A stretch of 52,673 nucleotides of DNA from a virus. Below are positions 39,415-48,390 of this stretch, piece after piece (the first letter of the stretch is position 1; each line of letters begins with the position of its first letter). The stretch covers positions 1 to 52,673 of IMG/VR virus record IMGVR_UViG_3300036715_001331. One strand, 5' to 3'. The notes under the pieces were generated by a model. The model worked only from the letters and a program-made list of their open reading frames with translations. It was not told where the DNA came from and did not search any database. The translations under genes were made by a program, and so were the position numbers.

Positions 39415-40668
39415 TTAGTTCGCGTTCCAGAGGCCGTTGCGACCGAAGAGGCCGGTGAACGCCTGCATGGACTTGTGGACGGCCTGGTTGTTTCCGGGGG
39501 CCTGTCCCTGGTCGTCGGCAAGAAGCGCGTCAAGTTCCGGGTCGCCATAGGTGCTCTGGACTCCCGGTCGGCCGGTGCCGGCAGACTTCTTGACGATCGC
39601 GTCGGCCAGCTGGTCGATGATGCTGCCGCCCTGGGTGTCCATGGGGTAGGCAGCCTGGGGGCGGGCCGACTTGGTGACGGTGCGGGGAAGCTCGGGGGGC
39701 AGGGGAGCTCCGGTGGCGGCGGCCTGGATCCCGGCCAAGACCTCGTTGAGGATCTGGGACTGCTTCTGGACGGTGGTCCGGAGCACGGTCATTTCGTGGT
39801 TCTGGATGCTCTTGGCGACCTTCTGCTGGTGCCGGCGGCCGATGGCCTCGAGCATCTTTTCGACGGCCTTCGGACTGGCTCCGGTGCTCCGGCTCAGATC
39901 ATCGATGTCGTCGATGTCGTACTGGGGCAAGTCGCCGATGATCTCGTCGGCGCTGTCGAGGCTGTCATGCCCGTTGTGCGGGGTGCCTTCGATCGCCTTG
40001 TTCACCTGAGCGAGCTCGGCCTCGAGGGCCGCCTTTCTGGCGAGGGCCTGCGACTTGAACGCCGAATACCGGCCAGGCTTGGCTCCGTCGTCCTGGATGC
40101 CAGCACCCTGCTTGGAGGCCTCGGGCATCCCCTCGTCGTCGGGGGCGCCGAAGTCGCCCTCACCCCAGTTGTCATCGCCAGACCCATTGGGCGCCGTGGC
40201 GGTGGTTTCCGGAGTGCGGGTCCTCATGCCATCCACTCCGATCATGGTCGAGCCTTTGTAGACTCCGTTGCGCAGGTTCATGTTGGGTTCCTCCCCTTCA
40301 AAGTAGAATTCTTCGGCCGTGCTTTTGGCCGCATTGGGTCCGCCGTTGCGGAATTTGCCCGCGGTGCGGGGGTCCGGGGCTTCATCGCCGTCCGGCTCGT
40401 TTTTGGGATCGTAACCTTCCTCTTTGGGGGGTTCGTCTCCGCTTTGGGCGTCCTGGTAGCCCTGGTCGACGACGTCGCCGTCGTCGTACCCGGGGGCCTG
40501 GTCCATCTGAGCGTCCTGGCCCGGGGCGAAGGCATCGAGGCCCTGTCCCTGGGTCACGCTCGGTGACGCCCCCATCATGGTCTTGAGCTCACTGACGAGG
40601 GCCTCGACCTCACTGAGGGTCTGGAGCTCTTCAGGGCTGCCTTTGAATACCAGCGTGCTTCTCGACAC
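39415..40668 (-). CDS. Scaffold protein (GTG start)
   Basis: A 417-residue acidic, low-complexity protein, with Gly/Asp/Glu-rich N-terminal half (GYDDGDVVDQGYQDAQSGDE) and a helical C-terminal part (AVEKMLEAIGRRHQQKVAKS ... SIQNHEMTVLRTTVQKQSQI). This composition and its place between prohead protease and capsid gene fit an internal scaffold. GTG start at 40668 with AAGGAG in front. Its start overlaps the protease end by 38 bases. Confidence 0.78.
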   Translation of the reverse strand: MSRSTLVFKGSPEELQTLSEVEALVSELKTMMGASPSVTQGQGLDAFAPGQDAQMDQAPGYDDGDVVDQGYQDAQSGDEPPKEEGYDPKNEPDGDEAPDPRTAGKFRNGGPNAAKSTAEEFYFEGEEPNMNLRNGVYKGSTMIGVDGMRTRTPETTATAPNGSGDDNWGEGDFGAPDDEGMPEASKQGAGIQDDGAKPGRYSAFKSQALARKAALEAELAQVNKAIEGTPHNGHDSLDSADEIIGDLPQYDIDDIDDLSRSTGASPKAVEKMLEAIGRRHQQKVAKSIQNHEMTVLRTTVQKQSQILNEVLAGIQAAATGAPLPPELPRTVTKSARPQAAYPMDTQGGSIIDQLADAIVKKSAGTGRPGVQSTYGDPELDALLADDQGQAPGNNQAVHKSMQAFTGLFGRNGLWNAN

Positions 40669-41596
40669 GGTTTACTCCTTCCCGCCATGTACCGGCGAGG
40701 GATCGCAGTCTATCCGCCAAGCTCTGGAGCTTCAGAAGCCCCGGGCTGGGAGAATTGTCCGCATCCTCACCTGGCCCACGTGGGGTCGGAGAGTAGCTGT
40801 CTGGGTGATCGAGGATCTCTTTCTGGGCCAAGGTCGAAAACTGGCCCAAGAGATCCGCCAGCCGGGAGGGGCGCTCGCTTTCGTCTTCCGTCATGATCGT
40901 CCGGATTCCGTCGTCGAGGGCGTCCTGCAACTGGTACCAAGTCCGGAAGTGGGACTTCTGGTCTTGGCCTTCCTCCGCCGGCCGGACGCTCTTCTCGAGG
41001 GCTTTCCGGATCCGCCAGGGGGGCGTGAGGCCCAGGGCCTTGTAGACCCCGTGCGCGATACTGTCGGCGTAGGCCGGCTTGTCCACGACCACCACCCCGG
41101 TGAGGGTGACGTCGTTCATCACTCGGCGACCGTCCTGCTCCGCGGAAAGGATTCCGCCTGGCGGGACTTCGCCTTCGATCGAGAAGCCCTTTTGTCTGGG
41201 CTTCGTGTACGGGGCCAGCCCGCAGACCTGCTTCCACAGCTTGTCTGCCCGGCCAAGGGTGACCGAATCCATTCCGTCCGATTCGTCATAGAGCCGGTAC
41301 TTTGTCTTCCAGTTCCCGTCCGGGTCTATGGTTGACTCGACCAGCTTTCCGATGTCGTCGATGAAGTTGACCCCGTGGAGCCCTCCATACAACAGAATGT
41401 CCCCGCTCTCCGCTTGGCGCTGGAACGAAAGGATACACGCTTCCGTCATCCTTTCGCCGTGGCCGTCCACCTTGCTGCCCGAGGTGACGCCTTCCAGGTA
41501 CCGTTTTTTGGCACCGCCTTCCGCTTTCTCAACCGCACCCACGTTGGGCGCTGCGTTGAGGCGGAAGTGGAATTGAACCTTCACCTTGTCGCTCAT
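40631..41596 (-). CDS. Prohead protease
   Basis: A 321-residue protein with KRYLEGVTSGSKVDGHGERM, ILSFQRQAESGDILLYGGLH (His) and KGFSIEGEVPPGG (Ser), as in HK97/U35-type prohead proteases; after VTLTGVVVVDKPAY a long helical C-terminus follows. His and Ser positions fit the catalytic dyad of the family. It should trim scaffold and capsid after assembly. The longer C-terminal part (from about 200) may act as an extra scaffold-like domain. Confidence 0.82.
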   Translation of the reverse strand: MSDKVKVQFHFRLNAAPNVGAVEKAEGGAKKRYLEGVTSGSKVDGHGERMTEACILSFQRQAESGDILLYGGLHGVNFIDDIGKLVESTIDPDGNWKTKYRLYDESDGMDSVTLGRADKLWKQVCGLAPYTKPRQKGFSIEGEVPPGGILSAEQDGRRVMNDVTLTGVVVVDKPAYADSIAHGVYKALGLTPPWRIRKALEKSVRPAEEGQDQKSHFRTWYQLQDALDDGIRTIMTEDESERPSRLADLLGQFSTLAQKEILDHPDSYSPTPRGPGEDADNSPSPGLLKLQSLADRLRSLAGTWREGVNRVEKHAGIQRQP

Positions 41597-41605
41597 GTTC
41601 TTTCC

Positions 41606-41634
41606 TTTGTAGATCCGCCGAGACTTGCTGTCAA
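41606..41634 (-). promoter_or_regulatory. Weak candidate promoter upstream of prohead protease
   Basis: In a rare gap between head genes the minus strand has TTGACA (41629-41634, full consensus) and TACAAA (41606-41611) with exactly 17 bp between. Against it: the expected start of the RNA would fall almost on the ribosome site of the protease gene (ATG at 41596), leaving a very short leader. Confidence 0.35.
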
Positions 41635-41653
41635 GGGCGGGTCTGTGGTCGTT

Positions 41654-43138
41654 TCAGGCTTGGCGCCCGCCCGGGGCGCCTTTTTTCACGGTCAGGACGA
41701 TTCCTTTTCTGTTCAGGACGTGGTTTCGCAGGGCTGCCTTGAGCGCCTTGAGCACTTCGATCCGCTGGCCTGGCCGGTCGGCGATGATCCTCTTGAACTC
41801 GTCCATGGGGATCTCTTCCATGCTTTGGAGCACCATCCTGTCGTAGTGCGCTTCGAACCACCGGCGGGCCTCGCCCGGGCCGGCGAAGCCCAGCATAACC
41901 TTGTCTTCGTCGTAGTCCATGCTGCCGGGCTTGTACGTGTGGATGACGTAGGCGTTCGGGGATTCGGGGAAGTCGCCGATGAACACGTCGACCTCGTCGC
42001 CGTCCGTCCCGCGGGTGCCCCGGATGTACCCGTAGGGAAACAGCATCTTGGTTTTCCAGGGCTTTCCGTCCGGGTCGACGCCCTGGCGCACTCCGCCTTT
42101 GTGGTGCTCGAGGCTGATGGGCAGTCCCTGGAACTCGGTCCGGCCGGCCAGCTTGTGGTAGCCCTTCTGTACCCTCGGGTCAATCCATTCGTCGGCGAGT
42201 TTGCTGAACTCGGCCATGGACCCTCCGGTGGCGAGCAGGCGATCGTCGCTCGGGATCCCGCTGTCGGTGAACCTCCCGTCTGAATCCCGCGGGTGCTCAT
42301 CTTCCTTGAAGGCCTTGTGAACGGCGCCGGCCATCCGGTCGGTCACGAACTCGTACCTGTAGTTTACCTCGCAGTGGCAGTTGATCACCTGTTCGGGCGG
42401 GGCGCTGGGGTCGTGCGGGTGGAGCATGGCGACGTCGCCCTGGTGCCACCACGTTCCGTGGCGCTTGACCATGTTGGCGACCATGAAGCGGTCGTGAAGG
42501 CCGATGGTCCGGCCATCTTCCATGGCGTGGCCCTCGCGGGGCTCGGCGCTCAGGCCTGGCCTGTGGATCCACGTCTTGGTCATGAAGATCTTCCCGCGGT
42601 TGGCTTCGGCGAGGCTGACGGCGTACTGGTGTTTCGTGTCGCTGGCCGCCGACCGGACCTCGGTTTCGGCGATGGTACGGATGTTCGGGGGGAACTCGCC
42701 GTTTCCGCTCTGGGTGTACTCGCTGAAGAGCTCGGAGATCCGACCCTGGAACTGGTCGACCAGGGCTGGATTGACGGTCCCCCGTGCCTGGCCCCGGCTG
42801 TGCTCATGGTCGCTGGCGATGTACTCGGCCATGGTGGTCCGCAGGGCTTGGCTCAGTTTCGTGCGCATGGTGTCCGCCAGGAGGGCACCGTTGGTTGCGC
42901 CCTTGCGGATCTGCTGCTGTCGGGAAAGCTGAACCTCGATGGCCTTGGGGATCTGCAGTTGTCTCGCGGTGGACTTCTTCATCCGCCTCAGTTGCCCTCG
43001 GAAGTGCTCTTCGGACAGGGTGGCGACACGCTCCTGGACGGTGGCGTGCGTCTTGGAGACGATACCGGCCATCAAGGCCCGGTACTTTCCTCCGGTCCAT
43101 CCGAAGCGCTCCCGCAGGCGGTCGAGGCGGACTCGCAT
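41654..43138 (-). CDS. Mu F-like head protein fused to pyrophosphatase-like domain
   Basis: A 494-residue protein. The N-terminal part (to about 275) is a Mu gpF-like minor head protein: IAETEVRSAASDTKHQYAVS, RPGLSAEPREGHAMEDGR (H), and QVINCHCEVNY, the usual end of that domain. The C-terminal part has GVDPDGKPWKTKMLFPYGYI, RGTDGDEVDVFIGDFPESPN, and DYDEDKVMLGFAGPGEA: these match a phage inorganic-pyrophosphatase-like domain (InPase type). Between them is HPRDSDGRFTDSG. Whether the pyrophosphatase-like part is active is unknown. Confidence 0.8.
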   Translation of the reverse strand: MRVRLDRLRERFGWTGGKYRALMAGIVSKTHATVQERVATLSEEHFRGQLRRMKKSTARQLQIPKAIEVQLSRQQQIRKGATNGALLADTMRTKLSQALRTTMAEYIASDHEHSRGQARGTVNPALVDQFQGRISELFSEYTQSGNGEFPPNIRTIAETEVRSAASDTKHQYAVSLAEANRGKIFMTKTWIHRPGLSAEPREGHAMEDGRTIGLHDRFMVANMVKRHGTWWHQGDVAMLHPHDPSAPPEQVINCHCEVNYRYEFVTDRMAGAVHKAFKEDEHPRDSDGRFTDSGIPSDDRLLATGGSMAEFSKLADEWIDPRVQKGYHKLAGRTEFQGLPISLEHHKGGVRQGVDPDGKPWKTKMLFPYGYIRGTRGTDGDEVDVFIGDFPESPNAYVIHTYKPGSMDYDEDKVMLGFAGPGEARRWFEAHYDRMVLQSMEEIPMDEFKRIIADRPGQRIEVLKALKAALRNHVLNRKGIVLTVKKGAPGGRQA

Positions 43139-44082
43139 CAGAGACCTTTTTCGACCCGGAGGTTGAAGGCGGCGATGTCGGGGTCGATGGATTTGTGGAG
43201 TCGCTTGTACTTCTCCAGTTGAATGGCGGCATTTGTCTTGTTCTTCTGTCTCTGCTTTTCAGAGACTGGTCCGAGCATCATCTTCGACCTCGGGTTTTCT
43301 TCCTTTTTCCCATTCCCCGCATGGTGTCCCAGCAGCCTCTCCGGGTCGGCGCCGTGGTCGAGGGCGTATTCCTTGATCCGCTCGGGGGTGGCGTCCGGGC
43401 CGAGCTCGGCGACGTCCTTGGCGGCGTTCTTGTGGCGCTTGTCGGCTGCCTCGGGGGTATCGGCGTGCAGGTCGGGATGGATCAGCTTGTGTAGGGCTCG
43501 GCCTTTTTCCTTCGATCCGGTGAACCCGTTGTAGAACCCGGCGCCATGCTCGGGGGCGATACCGTTCTCTTCGCCGAGCTTGCGAATCTTGGCGAGCTCC
43601 GTTTTGGTCAGTCCCTCGGGTCCAGCCTGGGCCAAGTCTTTCAGCTGTCTGGCCCGGTGCATGGGAGTTCGGTCTGGGTAGGTGCTGGTCTTCTTGTGGT
43701 GCTCGTCCCACTTCTTGCTTTCGTCTTCGTTGGCTGCGTGCTCGGCCCGGAGCTTGTCGTGGGCAGAGCTTTCGCGGGGCGGAGGGGTTCCTCTGGACCT
43801 GGGCTTTTCATTCTGGCCAGTTTGAGCGAGTTCACGGGCTGAAGTTTCCCTGGCGGGTGTATCGAGCCTGGATTGTTGGGGGTGAGGTTTCGTCGTTGCG
43901 GATCCGTAGGGCCTTTCGAATTCCCCGCTGCGCCCGCCGTCGCGTTGCTTGACCCACTCCCCGCGGACCTTCCGGTAGGTGCCATCTTTTCGCTGGGAGG
44001 TGGAACCGTCAGGGCGCCCGCCCTTTTCGACCGTTCGGTTAAAGGCTTCGATATCCGGATCAATCATTCTCGACGGCATCAT
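43138..44082 (-). CDS. Basic head-region protein with repeated end motifs
   Basis: A 314-residue, charged and low-complexity protein. The start (MIDPDIEAFNRTVEKGG) and the end (SIDPDIAAFNLRVEKGL) carry the same motif, IDPDI-x-AFN-x-x-VEKG. The middle is rich in Lys/Glu/His with helical segments (AADKRHKNAAKDVAELG). It lies between portal and the Mu F-like gene. Repeated motifs may bind one partner twice, such as the portal or the capsid. Family not recognised. Confidence 0.75.
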   Translation of the reverse strand: MMPSRMIDPDIEAFNRTVEKGGRPDGSTSQRKDGTYRKVRGEWVKQRDGGRSGEFERPYGSATTKPHPQQSRLDTPARETSARELAQTGQNEKPRSRGTPPPRESSAHDKLRAEHAANEDESKKWDEHHKKTSTYPDRTPMHRARQLKDLAQAGPEGLTKTELAKIRKLGEENGIAPEHGAGFYNGFTGSKEKGRALHKLIHPDLHADTPEAADKRHKNAAKDVAELGPDATPERIKEYALDHGADPERLLGHHAGNGKKEENPRSKMMLGPVSEKQRQKNKTNAAIQLEKYKRLHKSIDPDIAAFNLRVEKGL

Positions 44083-44094
44083 GGCGCGTCCTCC

Positions 44095-44301
44095 TCAAGA
44101 ATAGGTTTGCTCTTCCGGCTCAGGGGCCAGCAGGGCGTCGACTTCTGAAACAAGCTTTTCAATGGTCCAATGCTCCCGGCCGGCCCGGGCCACCAGCTTC
44201 TGGACGTCGTTTTCGAGCGCCGAAAAGGCAGCGAGCAGGTCTTTGCTCGGCTCCTCGGCCATGTCGTCGTACTTGCCCCGGGTGAGGCGCAGGCCGTCCA
44301 T
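44095..44301 (-). CDS. Small acidic helical protein after portal
   Basis: A 68-residue protein, mostly helical (LLAAFSALENDVQKLVARAG) and acidic at its end (PEPEEQTYS). It sits four bases behind the portal stop. Possibly a portal/capsid-binding peptide; unknown. Confidence 0.65.
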   Translation of the reverse strand: MDGLRLTRGKYDDMAEEPSKDLLAAFSALENDVQKLVARAGREHWTIEKLVSEVDALLAPEPEEQTYS

Positions 44302-44304
44302 GGG

Positions 44305-45867
44305 CTACCGGCTCATCCCGGACCCGAGCAGTCCGCCCAGGCTCGCTGCACCGCCCGGCCCGGCTTGGCCCGAGGGCGCGTTGGGGTCGGGTTGCTGTCC
44401 CTGCAGGGGCCGGCCATACTGCCCACCCCAGGGCTCGTCGCCCCGCTTCACCCGGACCTCGTCGATGCTGTAGGTCTGGCTCTGGACCATGGCGGTGTCG
44501 AGCTCGAGCTGCTCTTTGTCCGACAGCCCGCTCTTGAACTTGAATTTGTACCCGCCCCCGAACCGAAGAGGGAGTACTTCGTTGTTCCAGTGGTTCTCCT
44601 CGATCTTGACCAGGGGGTAGATGCCCTTCTCTTTCTCGATCGTGGCCTGGGCCTCGCTGGTCGACCGCCCTGAGGTGTCCTCGCTGCCGGTGCTGTTGAT
44701 TTCCATGTTGGTCATGTTGAAGACCAGGGCGACGGCCTCGCGGATGTCCTTCTGGCGTTCGTTCTGGTACTGGAAGGTGTCGGCCCGGCTCAGGTCCATC
44801 ACCACCGGCGTGCCGTACCCGGAAAGCACCCGGATGGCGTTTTTCCTGGGTTCGTTGATGATGACCTCGATCCGGCTCTGGTCATCCTGCGTCAGCGGAA
44901 CCTTCAGGGCTTCCTCGCCGGTCAGGTCACCGAAGGGCGAGTCCTCGCCCATGATGACGACCTTCTCCGGGGGCCTGGTGCCGTCCGCGGCCTCGGCTGC
45001 CCTCTGGTCAAACAAAAGCGACTCGGCGACCTTGTTCACCAGGGCCTCGAGGGGGATGAGGCCGTAGGCGATCCCGGATGTCGGCATATAGGTGCTGAAG
45101 CAGACCTCGTCGCTGAAGTAGATCTGTGGGTCCATCCCGGGCAAGGCCTGGGCGAAGGCGTTGTGGGCTGAAACGAAGCGGTCGCGCAGGGGCACCACCG
45201 ACCCGCCGGGGAGCACGTAGACCGACCGGAGCAGGCCTTGCTCGTCCCGTTCCTTGTAGCCTGCGACGGCGCCGTGGACCATCAGGTCTTGGATCCGCTT
45301 CTTGGTGTAGTCCTCGAAGGTGTCCTGGGCGTTGGGCCGGTTCATCCAGTCAATGATCTGCTGGCTTTCATCGTCCTTCTGGGCCTGGATCCGGCGGTGC
45401 CACCGAAGCAGGGCTCCGTCGAAGTTGGCAAGGTCCGGCAGCACGTCGGGCAGGTAGGCCCGGACCTTTCCGAGCAGGAGCGCCCTGGTGGTGATCTCGG
45501 CGATCGTCCTCCGGCCGGCGTACTCGCTGTGGATGGCCTTGCACGACTTCAGGTAGTCGGCGATGCGGTCCTCGTCTTTGCTTTCCTTGGTCACCGTCCA
45601 CTCGAGGCCAGAGATCCGCCCAGCCCGGCCGGAGACCACTCCGAAGACGGGGTCACACCGCTGGGCGATCATGATCCGGTCGTACAGGCTCAGGCCGAAC
45701 AGCGGTTGCTCGACGGTCCCGCTGACGATGGTGCCGTCTTTGGCCCGGCCGGCGATGCCGACGATGCCGGTGGTGGTGTAGACGTTGAGCCCTCTCCGCG
45801 GTGGCTCGCCTCCGTTCTTCGGGAGGCCCATGTCCACCAGGATGTTGCTCGCTACTGCGTTGATCAT
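44305..45867 (-). CDS. Portal protein
   Basis: A 520-residue protein with the order and patterns of portals: DRIMIAQRCDPVFGVVSGRA early on, YVLPGGSVVPLRDRFV, a long middle with LIPLEALVNKVAESLLFDQR, then QNERQKDIREAVALVFNMTN and SGRSTSEAQATIEKEKGIYP, typical of the stem/crown region in siphovirus- and Mu-type portals. The Gly/Pro-rich C-terminus is flexible. It lies next to TerL, as in most tailed phages. Confidence 0.85.
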   Translation of the reverse strand: MINAVASNILVDMGLPKNGGEPPRRGLNVYTTTGIVGIAGRAKDGTIVSGTVEQPLFGLSLYDRIMIAQRCDPVFGVVSGRAGRISGLEWTVTKESKDEDRIADYLKSCKAIHSEYAGRRTIAEITTRALLLGKVRAYLPDVLPDLANFDGALLRWHRRIQAQKDDESQQIIDWMNRPNAQDTFEDYTKKRIQDLMVHGAVAGYKERDEQGLLRSVYVLPGGSVVPLRDRFVSAHNAFAQALPGMDPQIYFSDEVCFSTYMPTSGIAYGLIPLEALVNKVAESLLFDQRAAEAADGTRPPEKVVIMGEDSPFGDLTGEEALKVPLTQDDQSRIEVIINEPRKNAIRVLSGYGTPVVMDLSRADTFQYQNERQKDIREAVALVFNMTNMEINSTGSEDTSGRSTSEAQATIEKEKGIYPLVKIEENHWNNEVLPLRFGGGYKFKFKSGLSDKEQLELDTAMVQSQTYSIDEVRVKRGDEPWGGQYGRPLQGQQPDPNAPSGQAGPGGAASLGGLLGSGMSR

Positions 45868-45874
45868 CGCTTTC

Positions 45875-47446
45875 CTACCTTTGTGCCATCTGGATCAGCC
45901 TGGCGGCGATCAGGCAGTACCCTGTCGCCAGGAAGTAGTGGTCCGCCTTGCTACCCTCGACCCAGAAGTACCCGCCCTCACCGCCGTTGGCGTCGGGGTC
46001 GTACACTCTGGTCGACGCGATCATCTGGTCGTAAAACCCGGGGACGGATGGGGCGTTGGCTGGCAGGCTCAGGCCCCGGGTCATTACGGCTGCTTTGACG
46101 TTGTCCAGCGTTGCGGTTCGGTCTGTCGAGATCCGGCGGTGAGTGACCACGTCGCCCTTCCCCTTCGTGAAGAAGCAGACGAATCCTCCCGGGTGCCGGG
46201 CCACGATGGTCCGAGAAAGCCTCATCTCTGGCATCCCGTCTATCACGAAAGAGCGTACACCGTATTTCACCAAGGCGTCCAGAACCTGCTCGGGGTCGCG
46301 CACTTCGAGGATGTCCAGCACCCTGACGCCCGGCTCCCCGTACTTCAGGTGGCCGATGATGATGTTGAACGTCGCCCCGACGTCGATGCCGGCGACCGCC
46401 ACCCCGCCGTCCGGGATCTCCCCGGTGTGGTGCTGGCCGAGGGCTTCGTTCAGTGCTGCGACCGAGAGCTTGGCGCCAGGGCTGTTGTACGGCAGGCCCA
46501 GGTCGGCGTTGTAGAACCGGGCCATGAGGTCGTCGTTCCCTTCGGCCTTGCTGAACTTCTCGATGAGCTCTCGGATCTCGACGTGCGTGGTGAACAGCTT
46601 GGAGAAGTGGTAGCCCCGCTTCCCTGGCACCCCGTGGGCCTGCCACCGGCCGAGGCCCCGCCGGTCGATCTTCCGACCGCACCGGTGGCACACCAGCCTG
46701 GCGTCGCCTGGCCCCGTGGGGTCGAAGTCCGTATCGGAAACCACCCACAGGTTTTCGTCCTCCTGGCGCAGAATGTGCCGGAAGAAGTCGGGCTCGATGA
46801 ACTTCCCGCAGTCGCACTTGATCGCCCAGTGCAGCTGGTCGGTCGAGGAGAACCCGCTGTCGAAGGCGTCGCCCTCGAGCATAGGCTGGCTGATGTTGAT
46901 CTTCCGGCGGTAGGTGCTGGCCGACAGGCGTTCGTCGGTCATCAGGATGTTGACTTGGTCGCACCGGACGTACTCGTCGATGATGGCGACGTCGGCTGCA
47001 AACTCTGTGAAGCTGGCGGGGGCGTTGCTGCCGACGAAGACCGCGGTCCCTGGCCCGATCTGCTTCATGCCGACGTTGTCTGTCCGGCCTCCGGTGGCGA
47101 TCAACTTTCCGTAGTGCTTCGTGTAGACGATGGTCTTGTCGAACCGCTCGCGGACGAACCGGCCGGCCAGTTGAATCGTGGGCAGGACGTAGAACACGTT
47201 CCGGCCGGCGGAGCACTCGGTGAAAACGGTCACCAGCAGCCACTCGCTGACGCCGTTCTGCGTGCTCTTCATCACCCAGATTTCCTTGCTTTGGTCGCCG
47301 TACAGGGTGAGCATGGCTGGGTTGCTTTTCAGGTCGAGCAGGGTGCCTTTGTGGGTCCGGTGCCCGCGGAGGGCCATACCTAGGGTCGGGTGAAGCTCTT
47401 GGATGGCCTGGGCCTGCAGGTCGATCCGGGATGGCGTCACTACCAT
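45875..47446 (-). CDS. terL: Terminase large subunit (GpA family)
   Basis: A 523-residue protein. An ATPase motor with a Walker A-like MKSTQNGVSEWLL (59-71) and Walker B DVAIIDEY (152-159) is followed by two CxxC-type sites (CDCGKFIEPD; CHRCGRKIDR) and a nuclease region with VAGIDVG and FVIDGMPEM. This is the lambda gpA-like class. The protein packages DNA into the prohead and cuts it. The circular assembly alone does not tell whether cutting is at cos or headful. Confidence 0.9.
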   Translation of the reverse strand: MVVTPSRIDLQAQAIQELHPTLGMALRGHRTHKGTLLDLKSNPAMLTLYGDQSKEIWVMKSTQNGVSEWLLVTVFTECSAGRNVFYVLPTIQLAGRFVRERFDKTIVYTKHYGKLIATGGRTDNVGMKQIGPGTAVFVGSNAPASFTEFAADVAIIDEYVRCDQVNILMTDERLSASTYRRKINISQPMLEGDAFDSGFSSTDQLHWAIKCDCGKFIEPDFFRHILRQEDENLWVVSDTDFDPTGPGDARLVCHRCGRKIDRRGLGRWQAHGVPGKRGYHFSKLFTTHVEIRELIEKFSKAEGNDDLMARFYNADLGLPYNSPGAKLSVAALNEALGQHHTGEIPDGGVAVAGIDVGATFNIIIGHLKYGEPGVRVLDILEVRDPEQVLDALVKYGVRSFVIDGMPEMRLSRTIVARHPGGFVCFFTKGKGDVVTHRRISTDRTATLDNVKAAVMTRGLSLPANAPSVPGFYDQMIASTRVYDPDANGGEGGYFWVEGSKADHYFLATGYCLIAARLIQMAQR

Positions 47447-47742
47447 ATGCGGATCGAGACGACCTCGGCCATGTCCAGCGTCAGGTCGCCGATGGTGGTG
47501 ACGGACGGGTGCTTTGCGGGGTGGTCAACGAAACGGTGGCCTTCCATCTGCGTCCTGAAGTCCTTTTGCGCCTGGCCGAGCACCGTGCGGACGTTGTCGC
47601 TTCGGTCGATGACCGTGCGGACCTTGGTACGCTGGCGAGTCCCGTTTCGGAAGATCACCAGGATGTGGAAGTTCAGCACCCGCGGTCGGGTGATTGGCTT
47701 GGGTGCGGGAGCCGGGGGCTTTGTCGGTTGCTGGTCGCTCAT
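47440..47742 (-). CDS. Small protein upstream of terminase
   Basis: A 100-residue protein with a Pro/Lys/Ala-rich N-terminal tail and a compact beta/alpha part (VLNFHILVIFRNGTRQRTKV; TIGDLTLDMAEVVSIRIW). Its stop overlaps the TerL start. No family recognised. Confidence 0.7.
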   Translation of the reverse strand: MSDQQPTKPPAPAPKPITRPRVLNFHILVIFRNGTRQRTKVRTVIDRSDNVRTVLGQAQKDFRTQMEGHRFVDHPAKHPSVTTIGDLTLDMAEVVSIRIW

Positions 47743-47763
47743 TCGGTTCTCCTGTTGGGCCGG

Positions 47764-48390
47764 TCAGAACCGGTTGCTGGTTGCGCTTGACCCGGTGGCA
47801 AAGAACCCGGCCATGACCGGTTCCCTGAATTCGTACTCGTCCAGAAGCTTGAGGGCCGCCATGGCCACCCGGTAGGTTTCTTCGTTGTGCTTCTCGGACT
47901 TCCTGAGCCCTTCCTCGCGCTGGGCGATGATCCCGCCCCCGATGTCCATCACGGCCGGCGCCCGAATGATCCGGCTCTTGGCGGCCTCGAGGATCCGTCG
48001 TTGCTGGGCGATGTTGATCTTGTTTTGCTGGTAGATCTGCTCGGCCTGCAGTCGAAACCCGTTGATGTTGGCGGCGATCGGGAGGCCGGCCTGCTGCAAC
48101 AGCAAGGCCGAGAAGTACTCGCCGAATTGCACATGGACGGCGCCTTCGATGTCGGGCTTTTCCGTCACGCCCTCCTGGTCGTAGCGCTGGCGCTTTTCCG
48201 GGTCGCTCAGGACGACGTAGGCGCCGGTGATCTCGGCCATTTCGCTTTCGCTTCCGCCTTGGTCCGGGTGCGCCTCTTTGGCCGCGATCCGGTAGGCTTT
48301 CTTGATCTCGGCCTGGTCGGCCGTCTTCTCGACACCCAGGATGTCGTACAGCGTGAGGGCCGGCAGGCCCGTGGGTTCATTCTGTTCCAT
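47764..48390 (-). CDS. J-domain (DnaJ-like) protein in packaging module
   Basis: A 208-residue protein whose first 75 residues are a J domain: LTLYDILGVEKTADQAEIKK, then EAHPDQGG with the HPD triad (41-43) needed to stimulate DnaK, and VVLSDPEKRQRYDQEG. The rest has a helical region (QAEQIYQQNKINIAQQRRIL). A phage J protein next to terminase may direct host DnaK to a packaging or head-assembly complex. There is no DnaK or DnaJ zinc domain here. Confidence 0.85.
   Translation of the reverse strand: MEQNEPTGLPALTLYDILGVEKTADQAEIKKAYRIAAKEAHPDQGGSESEMAEITGAYVVLSDPEKRQRYDQEGVTEKPDIEGAVHVQFGEYFSALLLQQAGLPIAANINGFRLQAEQIYQQNKINIAQQRRILEAAKSRIIRAPAVMDIGGGIIAQREEGLRKSEKHNEETYRVAMAALKLLDEYEFREPVMAGFFATGSSATSNRF

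Noticed and set aside
37718-39418. Long open frame of 566 codons on the plus strand opposite the capsid gene
   Set aside because: Antisense shadow of a GC-rich gene; no start signal, no domains, composition is that of reversed capsid codons.
45785-47383. 532-codon plus-strand frame opposite the terminase
   Set aside because: Antisense shadow; Val/Gly/Arg/His-rich text without motifs, while the minus frame has clear terminase motifs.
48087-48173. J-domain protein considered as full DnaJ
   Set aside because: Only the J domain is present; there is no Gly/Phe region or zinc-finger domain, so it is not a chaperone of the DnaJ type.
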